Assembly: GCA_949987705.1 (NCBI GenBank)
Contig: OX465283.1
Location: 71,743,720 to 71,807,719 of the forward strand
DNA from: Thereva unica
Lineage: Eukaryota > Arthropoda > Insecta > Diptera > Therevidae
Length of the DNA: 64,000 nt
Reading direction: 5' to 3'
The notes beneath the pieces were generated by a model. It searched no databases. It saw only the letters and a list, made by a program, of their open reading frames with translations, and was not told the origin of the DNA. This document shows positions 57,030 to 64,000 of this stretch, in pieces (the first letter of the stretch is position 1; each line of letters begins with the position of its first letter). Position numbers and translations under genes: made by a program.

Positions 57030-57460
57030 GGTCATGTTTTCCTGCACGAGATCGCGCGAACTAAAAAAGGTAACGACTTCGTTGAGGTGTCGTTCGAAGC
57101 GTATTAACGGAAATATGATCTGAAAAGTTTTTTTTATAAAATTTGGTTGAGCCGTTTTTTGATTTAAGCGACCTAAGTGATTTTTGTACCTGCACGATAT
57201 TGCCTGAATCACACAAGATATCGAATTAGTTGAGGTGCCGTTCGAAGAGTATTAACCAAAATATGGTCTGAAATGATTTTCATAAAATTCGGTTGAACCC
57301 TTTTGTTTGAACGAAATAAGTGATTTTTGTACTTGACCGATACCGCGCGAACCAAAAACTATATAGACTTCTTTGAGGTGCCGAGAGAAGAATATTATAC
57401 GCCCTGAAAAAATTTCATAACATTCGGTCGAGCCCTTTTTTGTTTAAATGGAAAAATTTC
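57030..57460. repeat. Degenerate tandem repeat, about 145 bp x 3
   Basis: The anchor GTTGAGGTGTCGTTCGAAG recurs at 57081, 57229 and (as TTTGAGGTGCCGAGAGAAG) 57372, giving spacings of 148 and 143 bp. GGTTGAGCC-TTTTTTG and TGATTTTTGTAC blocks recur with the same period. Units are 70-80% alike by eye. Non-coding. Confidence 0.8.
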
Positions 57461-57484
57461 GGCTAAGTGTCATAAAGACCTTAA

Positions 57485-57766
57485 CCCTTGTGTTACACAC
57501 TATCAAAAAATTACGTACTTTACACACTGGGTCAATTTGACCCCAACGAGAAAAATGTTAGTAACTTTTGTACATATTTGTTTACATAACGGGTTGTAAA
57601 AAATTACACATATATTTTGAACCTTTCTGAAGAGTACTGCATGGTTGTTAACGTCAATTGTTATTGTTTAATTAACAAAAAAAATTATCAAAAAAAAACC
57701 AGAAAAGTGTTTTTTCTTTTGATAACAAACCGTGGGGTCAATTTGACCCAGTGTGTAAAATAAGGG
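57485..57766. mobile_element. piggyBac-like MITE, TSD TTAA
   Basis: CCCTTGTGTTACACACT and the end GTGTGTAAAATAAGGG are inverted, with TTAA at 57481-57484 and 57767-57770. CCC-starting tips and a TTAA target are piggyBac hallmarks. Near each end is the palindrome GGGTCAATTTGACCC (57530-57545 and 57735-57750). Non-coding. Confidence 0.9.
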
Positions 57767-57770
57767 TTAA

Positions 57771-58280
57771 ATTGACAAGTTTTGCTAATATCTAATAAAC
57801 TCGATGCAGTGAGATCCGCTTTAAACGAAGTGACCTTTTTGGGTTCTGCACAGCGATAGCCTTCCAACAAAACATCACTTGTCAAAATCCGACCTTTAAA
57901 AATCGTGCAAAAATTTCGTTACCCTTTACAAACATCACGAATATTTCAAACCTTGGATTAACACTTTTTGACGGGATTTCCTGTAGTTACCGTAAAATTT
58001 GTTCACTTTGGTCTAGTGAGTCTAACAAGTACTTTACATTGATTAGTTTTGCTAATATCTCCGGAAAGCTATAGAATTTTCAAATGAAGTTATTCGCTTC
58101 CTAGTTTATCAGCGGCGCTTCAACACGGTCAATACGAATTCGAACACCCGCTTTAGTGTAGCGAACGAAGTACGAAGGGAATGCTCAGAAAAAACGAATT
58201 CTCTAGAAAAATCGTGTTAATTTACCACTATTATAGTTATTTTAACTAGTTTCTCTTAGGGTTTGGGTTTCTTTGTCACC
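57771..58280. other. Unassigned stretch
   Basis: No ORF with known motif; short AT-rich DNA leading into the dispersed repeat. Confidence 0.5.
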
Positions 58281-58284
58281 AGTT

Positions 58285-58406
58285 CTGATACTAGTCAATT
58301 TCTGACTAGTTCTAAACGTATTACTATTTTGTAAGAGACAGTTTATTCTGTCTTCGTTCAGTATACTGGGACCGAAGGGGTCAAACCTACATCCCAACTA
58401 GTTTAT
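58285..58406 (+). repeat. Dispersed repeat, copy 2
   Basis: Same orientation and block order as 17-162: TTACTATTTTGTAAGAGACA, ATACTGGGACCGAAGGGGTC, CAACTAGTTT. It lacks about 15 bp present in copy 1 between GGGA and CCGAAGG. Confidence 0.7.
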
Positions 58407-58429
58407 TATTGTATTTAATGCTTTTTCTT

Positions 58430-59850
58430 GAATAAACTTTATAAGTACAGCAAATCTTTAATTATTTACTTCTGCCTGCAGCGTAACAAAACTTAAAGAC
58501 TAATGAAAATTACAAAACTTAATACAAATCGAAGAACCAATAAAAACCAAAAACATAACACAACAACGAATAATAATCTTGTTTGAAAGAAAAAGAAAAT
58601 TTTGCGAAATCTGAACTTTGAATTTCTAAGCCCCGCCCACTTAGATAATAATTGCTGTTAAAAATTGAATCTGAACGGAATTTTTGATTGGGTTCGGGTT
58701 CAAAAAATTCAAAAAAAATCTTGAACCGGAGCGGGTTCAGGGTTCGGGTCAGGGGCGCGCTTTCATAGGTGCGAATGGTGCACTTACACCGGGCGCAATT
58801 TGTCGGGGGCGCAATCTCAGTAATTAAGATTTTAAAAAAAATTGAAGCTTTGAAAAAAAAAAATTGAATAAAGTTAATTTATCTTTATATGTGTTGAGCA
58901 GAGCTTTTAAATACATGTAAAACCCCTACTCAACCAAGCCAGTTTATTCATCATAATAAGCATAATTTTACTATAATTATGCGAAATATTTTTTATTCCT
59001 AAATTTCAAATAAATCCTCCGGCGAAAAACGTCCACAATCTAGTAGTAATCAAAGCGATAAAAACACCAATTTCTTATTTGTTTAGTAGAAATTGCTACA
59101 AACTATTTCTGTAGCAAATGTGTAAAATAAAAAAACCTTAAAATAAAAAAATATATAAAAAGGGGCGTTTTTCAGTCAAATTTTTTAAATAATCATTGAA
59201 GTTCCAGAAAAATACACCTCCCTGCAGCAATACGCAGTCGTGACTGATTTAATGGCAGCAAGTGATTTGATAGGATGAGTTAAATGCTTTGTGAGCTTTG
59301 TCCGAGCTTTCAAACATTTTTAAAGCTTTGCTGGGATACATGCGCGGAGTGTCACGACGTTTGAAAAGATCTATACTTGCTCTTGCAAAAAAACGGGGAA
59401 ATTTCACTTCTCCTCGTCCAGAAAGTTTCCAGGGATTTTAGCTTCGAGCACAGACAATATAACTATACCCAGATATGCCACGCCGAACAAAATTTTGTCC
59501 TAAGGAGATTTTCAAGTGGATTTACTAATTTTCCAGATCGCAAAGCTCGGCATAAGACTGCACTGAGCTTTTCGCGTATGGAGAAGCGATTCTCAAAAAG
59601 CTTTGAAGTTATCTCCAAGCAGACTGCCGTCGCCTGCGCAATTTGAGAATGAAAAAGGGCTTGAGTGCACTGCACACACAAAAAGGCATACACAATAAGA
59701 AGAATGAATCACCAAAACGAGCATTTAAAAAAATTTGCAGTTTTTGTGGTAGAACATCAGATTAGTGATTTATAATTTTTTTTATTAGAGACAGACAAAA
59801 GAACGGATTTAAAGGTGTTGAAACGAAAATAAATAGAGAACAATAATTTA
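58430..59850. other. Unassigned stretch with a hAT-like terminus
   Basis: GGGTTCGGGTTC repeats at 58690-58750 resemble those at 47680-47740. CAGGGGCGCGC near 58750, with CGGGCGCAA and GGGGGCGCAA following, resembles hAT termini elsewhere in the window. Short ORFs only, none recognised. Confidence 0.4.
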
Positions 59851-59879
59851 ATATCGTGATGGATGGGATAATTCGAACA

Positions 59880-60030
59880 GTTAAAAAGACGAAAAGTGAA
59901 TTGAAATCTTCTAAATCCGGCAACAAATGCTGCTTACCACATTGCGGGCGATCTAGACGGGAATTTCCTGAAACAAGGATTTTCAAATTTAAAAAATTCG
60001 CAGTTTTTGTCGAAATCCGTAACCTGCTCA
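59880..60030 (+). other. Possible THAP-type zinc finger remnant
   Basis: The frame at 59856-60038 contains NKCCLPHCGRSRREFPETRI followed by FKF. The paired cysteines and the later F-x-F resemble the start of THAP domains, found in P-element-type transposases and host regulators. The conserved W and later C/H residues are not visible, so this is a weak call. Confidence 0.3.
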
Positions 60031-60114
60031 GTTCCTAATAAACATGCCGTGACCATGAGCGTATATTTCAAATTCCTCAATTTATGATTTATCAGGTCGA
60101 GCTGCGCTAATAAT

Positions 60115-60271
60115 TATGAAATGTAGGATCTCCCAGTTGTTGCGGCTTCTTCTAGTAGGGTTCTCCTCCACGTTGTTCTAGGTCTTCCTACTCGACGGGA
60201 ACCTTGCGGATTCCAGTCAAGGGCCTGTTTGGCTAGGTTTTCGTTTTCGCGTCGCAAGGTGTGGCCAACCC
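60115..60271 (-). pseudogene. LINE 3' coding tail, readable frame
   Basis: Minus-strand frame reads VGHTLRRENENLAKQALDWN, then PQGSRRVGRPRTTWRRTLLE and EAATTGRSY. This is the C-terminus of the same LINE family as 41240-45080, here without stops. Its 5' side is cut off exactly where the BEL LTR starts. Confidence 0.8.
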
Positions 60272-61844
60272 TGTTCAGAATTAGCAATTTAATTTCTGAC
60301 TCATAAAAAAGGTGCCGGAAGGGTGCGATTCAATAAAAAGATAACTTTTTCCAATAACCAAATTACTATTTATTCGCAATTAATTATTAGATTTTCTTAA
60401 ATATAAATTCAATAAAAATTCAACAAATTGCCAAAATATTTCAATTCAATCTTAAATTCAGTAAAAATTCAACAAATTTCCAAAACATTTCAATTCAATC
60501 TTAAATTCGTTATTACTTCGTGATTTAGTACTTGAAAATTCGTAAATTATTCTTTATTTGTTTGTAAATAAGAATTACCAAAATATTGCTTGCTCTGATA
60601 GCTTAATTGATAACGCCACCTATCTGTCAGATGACGATCGATGTTTCGCCTGATGTGTTCTGAAATTAGAACAGCCAGGAATAACCTTTGTGTTGCTGCA
60701 CTCTGGTTTCGTTTCTTGGGAATCGCTTGGGATTTGGTTGTTGCTTGCTGCCTGGTTGCTGCTTGCTGCCCTGGTTGCGGCTTGCTGGACTGCTTTGCCT
60801 TATTTCAAATTCGCAAATTCGTCCCTCTGTGGTTGGTTAGAGTAACTGCTGAAATCAATTTTGGTGATTAAGTTACTGCTGTATTAAAGACTTCAAAACT
60901 GTCTTTAATTCGGGCTTTACTGGGAAAAGACCTCAATTCTGTCTTTCCAGAATGCTAAGTTCGATACTTAGGCTTTGAAATTGCTTTATTGCTAAAACCT
61001 CAATACAGATTTTATCTTCTAGTTCAAGACTCTAGAAAGATTAAAAGCAATCTGATTTAACGCCGTCTGTGCGTCGGTATTTATTTCTACTCGAACAATA
61101 GTTGCAGCTATCTTGTAGTAGGGGGCTTCGTTCTCGAAGTACATAATTTCGGGTTTATGTACTAGATCTGCGTGCGATGTCCGATCAGCTGTTCTTGTTT
61201 ATCTTACGGCTGTCAAATGGAGGCTTTTTGCATGGTAAGTATTTTTATCTTTGTTTGTTTGAATATATATTAATTTTAGTTATATTTTTAGGTTTTTAAA
61301 CGTAGATTCGGTGGGGGATGAAATGAGGAGGAGCCGGCGATCACTCCATTGGGGTTGTCAGGTGAGTAATTTTTTGGAATCTGTTGTGTATTTTCATTAA
61401 TCTTTTTTGTTTACAGACTGTCGATTTGCCGACGGCATTTCGGCATTTTCTTGGATGGATTTTCTGGTGGGTTTTTGGTTTTTCATCCTTGTTGGTTTTG
61501 AAAAAAGGTAAGAACTTGTATATTTAGTATTTATATTTAACTAATTCTTTTTTATTTTCAGATATGAATTTCTTATAGCTTTTTTGTGTAGTGCTGTCCT
61601 ATAACTTGTGTGTTGTTTGTATTTTTTCATGTATTCATGTTGATTTTAATAAAGTGCAAAAAGAAATCGTGTAATTGATATTTTTTATTTTTGAATTCCT
61701 TTTTCTTGGTTTTTATTTGATTTTTGATTTTTCAGTGTATAGTTTGTTTATTAATAAAAATGCAAAACTGAAAGGAATTTGGTGTTTTCATTTATTAATT
61801 TCCTTTTTTACTTTTTTTGGTTGTTTTTTAGTGTCGCCGGAACA
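60272..61844 (-). mobile_element. BEL/Pao 3' LTR
   Basis: In element (minus) orientation it starts TGTTCCGGCGACAC at 61844, right after a purine-rich tract, and probably ends at 60272 with TTCTGAACA, giving TG...CA ends. The length of about 1.57 kb is large but possible. The far end is inferred from the TG/CA rule and from the abrupt join with LINE sequence. The second LTR lies outside the window, so identity cannot be tested. Confidence 0.6.
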
Positions 61845-61858
61845 TTCTCCCCGCCTTG
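61845..61858 (-). other. Polypurine tract of BEL element
   Basis: Reads AAGGCGGGGAGAA in minus orientation directly before the LTR. This is the usual priming site for plus-strand DNA synthesis in LTR elements. Confidence 0.7.
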
Positions 61859-61884
61859 AAGCGTTAAGCTTCAAAAAAAGTGTT

Positions 61885-64000
61885 TCAAGGATAAGCTGAT
61901 GATGTTTTTGTTTTCCGGCGGAAACGCCATTGTGGTGTTTTTTCTTTAGGGTTCGTTGCTGGTTGGCGAATACCTTTGTAGTTATGACGTCTTGCTGCGT
62001 TTCGTGTTATTAATTTCCACCAATTTAGGGCTGATTGTGTTTCTAAAGACTCTACGTAGCTGGTTTGGGTATGGCAGGATCTTGATTTCGATGCCTTTAG
62101 CCAGTGTCGACAATATGCTGTCACTCGTTGCAATTTCGTCAATGAAGAGTATCTGTTGATCTGGTCGTTATTAGAGGAATCCACTTCGACCTGCATACTG
62201 GTGATGGTTTTTCGGAATCCTATCGTGGTGTCTTGGATTTCCTTCCGTTTGGGCCAGTGCTTCTGTGACTGTTGGAGCCAGTGCGGACCTGTCCACCATA
62301 ACTTATGTGGTTTCAATTCACTCGATGATAGTCCTCTTGTGGCGTAGTCGGCAGGGTTGTCTTCTGTTCTGACATGATTCCAGCTACTTTGGTCTAGCAG
62401 CTGATGTATTTGTGAGACTCTGTTCGCCACAAATGTTTCCCATGATGATGGGTGTTTTCTCAACCATGCGAGTACAATTGTAGAATCAGTCCAAGCATGT
62501 GTAGTTACCTGCTCGAACTTCATGTCGTCCTTTACTTGTGCCAGTAGTTTGGCCAATAAGTGCGCCCCGCATAACTCTAGCTTTGGCAGGGAGATGGTCT
62601 TGATGGGTGCCACTTTGCTTTTGGCAGCGATTAAGTGACAATGGCAGTTGCCGTCTTCATCCTGTGTCCGAATGTATACGGCTGCTGCATATGCTTTGAT
62701 GGATGCGTCGCAAAATCCATGGATTTCGATGTTCTGGATTTTGTTGTGAGCTTCAATCCATCGCGGGATTTGAATAGTTTGGATGACTTGGAGGTCTGCT
62801 CGGATCTTTCGCCATTGTTGATCGATGTTGATCGGGACTGTTTCATCCCAGTCGAGCTTTGTTAGCCAAAGACTTTGTATTAAAATTTTGGCGTTAATAG
62901 TTACTGGTGTAAGCCAGCCGATGGGGTCGAACAGCTTCGCAATCTCGGACAATATTTTCCGTTTTGTATATATTTCTGGTGCTGACTCCATGCTGACCTT
63001 GTACGACAGTGTATCGCTGGCAGGATTCCATAATAAGCCAAGAGCTTTGACTTCTTCTGCATTCACTGCGAGTGGAAATGAGACCTCTCGATCGGTTGCC
63101 GGAACTTCTTCCAAGATGGTGTTGTGATTCGCGGCCCATTTTCGGAGCTCTAGCCCTCCAGCTCGGAGAAGCTGAATTAGTTGCCTTTGTTTTTGTCTTG
63201 CTTCTTCTATATTATCTGCGCCAGTCATCAAATCGTCAACGTAAAAATCGTTGAGTACGGCGTTAGAGCCGATTTGGAATGATTCTGCTTCATCTTTCGC
63301 CAATTGATGCATGGTTCGGATGGCAAGGAAAGGAGCGCTCTTTGTTCCGAACGTCACGGTTAAGAGTGTGTATTTTCTCCATCGCATGAGTGTGGACATC
63401 AAAGAGTCTTGTATCACTGGACCATTCAATAATACGCTATTGAGTGAGTTTCCGTTGGCAGTCGGACGGGATGCGTCGAAAACTACTCTCAGTTTGGTGG
63501 TCGTGCTACTCGGTTTGATGACAGCATGGTGAGGCAGGTAACAACATCGATATGTTGTCGTGCCGTTAGGCAGTTGGTTTTGAAGTGCTGATTCGGGGGT
63601 GGTGGCAGGCACCATGTGACCTAACGTCAAATATTCTTGTATGCATTTGACGTAGTCCGCTTTCAAATCGGGATCTTGTTGGAATCGTTTCTCCATTTGC
63701 ATCAATGTTCGAATGGCGATGTGTCTTGATGCGCCAAGTTGTATTTTATCAGCTACAAATGAAAGCCGTACCTGGTAACGTCCGTTGCTGCATCTAGTGA
63801 CGTTGTGTTTGAAGTGGTTTTCGCAACGGGTTTCTTCTGTTGTCCATTTGGATCTTGATGGAAGTTCTTCTAGTTCCCAGAATCTCTTTAGCTCATCTTT
63901 AGGAGTCGCCTGAGTGAAGAATGTTTTCATATGTGTGTTTGCTCGTGCAGCTGAAGTGGTCTTCCCAGAGATGATCCACCCAAACACCGTGTTTTGTCCC
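61885..64000 (-). pseudogene. BEL/Pao pol polyprotein, internally deleted
   Basis: Open frame running off the window edge (starting GQNTVFGWIISGK in the visible part). Residues below count from the GTG at 63987. Order: LRVVFDASRP (about 167-175), a junction near 203-208 where about 40 residues with RT motif A are missing, FGTKSAPFLAIRTMHQLA (213-230), FYVDDLMTGA (248-257, catalytic box intact), KLFDPIGWLTP (351-361), the Pao RNase H/peptidase A17 region with GFCDAS (424-429), LPKLELCGAHLLAKL (467-481), AWTDST (498-503) and ADYATRG (546-552). After about residue 640 the integrase is missing and a 40-residue unrelated tail leads to the stop. The gag and protease part lies beyond the window. No stop codons despite the deletions, suggesting a recent, non-autonomous derivative. 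Confidence 0.92.

Noticed and set aside
47626..58760. GGGTTCGGGTTC blocks at 47.7 and 58.7 kb as ends of one 11-kb hAT
   Set aside because: The blocks are in direct, not inverted, orientation, so they cannot be a TIR pair.
60641..60871. 76-residue Cys/Leu-rich ORF
   Set aside because: It lies within the inferred BEL LTR; Leu/Cys/Ala repeats reflect a GTTGCTTGCTGC-type simple sequence.

Overview
This 64-kb window looks like repeat-dense, AT-rich nuclear DNA from an arthropod, most likely a dipteran insect. The pointers are a BEL/Pao LTR retrotransposon, several LINE groups common in flies, a Tc1 transposon, many short TA-, TTAA- and TWA-target MITEs, a 63-bp intron, and ATATGTAT-type simple sequence. 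I found no bacterial-style genes, rRNA, intact tRNA or CRISPR. Only one locus looks like a host protein gene: a minus-strand, multi-exon gene at 24.5-25.5 kb encoding a Ser-Tyr-Gly-Pro-Pro repeat protein with a hydrophobic segment and a Cys-containing C-terminus. Its first exon is not identified.

Layout. 0-5 kb: a nest of short inverted-repeat elements, including a 1.14-kb Transib-type element with RSS-like ends and a CGCCG target duplication, all inside a possible larger TIR pair (371-4726). 5.9-7.2 kb: a dead Tc1 transposon. 8.7-9.4 kb: a dead pogo/Tigger transposase. 10-12.7 kb: MITEs nested three deep. 13.3-13.9 kb: a MITE, followed by about 2.7 kb of AT-rich DNA. 16.5-22.6 kb: three broken LINEs with MITEs in and around them; one LINE sits inside a 3.1-kb inverted-repeat element. 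24.5-25.5 kb: the host gene. 25.8-28.3 kb: MITEs and a hAT C-terminal remnant. 28.5-29.6 kb: a LINE split by a 154-bp foldback. 31.3-32.9 kb: a hAT MITE built of CATCGATG palindromes, a LINE tail and a palindrome cluster. 33-39 kb: two long LINE copies from different families. 39.5-45 kb: MITEs and a LINE split by four separate insertions. 47-53 kb: a LINE tail and a broken hAT transposase gene interrupted by MITEs and a 268-bp tandem repeat. 53-56.8 kb: a LINE with another LINE inserted in reverse. 57-58.4 kb: a degenerate 145-bp tandem repeat, a TTAA-flanked piggyBac-like MITE and a dispersed repeat. 60.3 kb to the window end: a BEL/Pao element (LTR, polypurine tract, pol) lacking RT motif A and the integrase.

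How it fits together. The value of the window is stratigraphic. In several places an interrupted LINE reading frame shows the exact pre-insertion target, so target duplications can be read directly: TA, TTAA, TAA/TTA, TAT and an 8-bp hAT duplication. No autonomous element here looks intact: catalytic residues are mutated (YADD to YAND, YAHD or YPDD; Tc1 first D to N), frames are shifted or domains are missing. All calls come from reading the sequence; no database search was possible.
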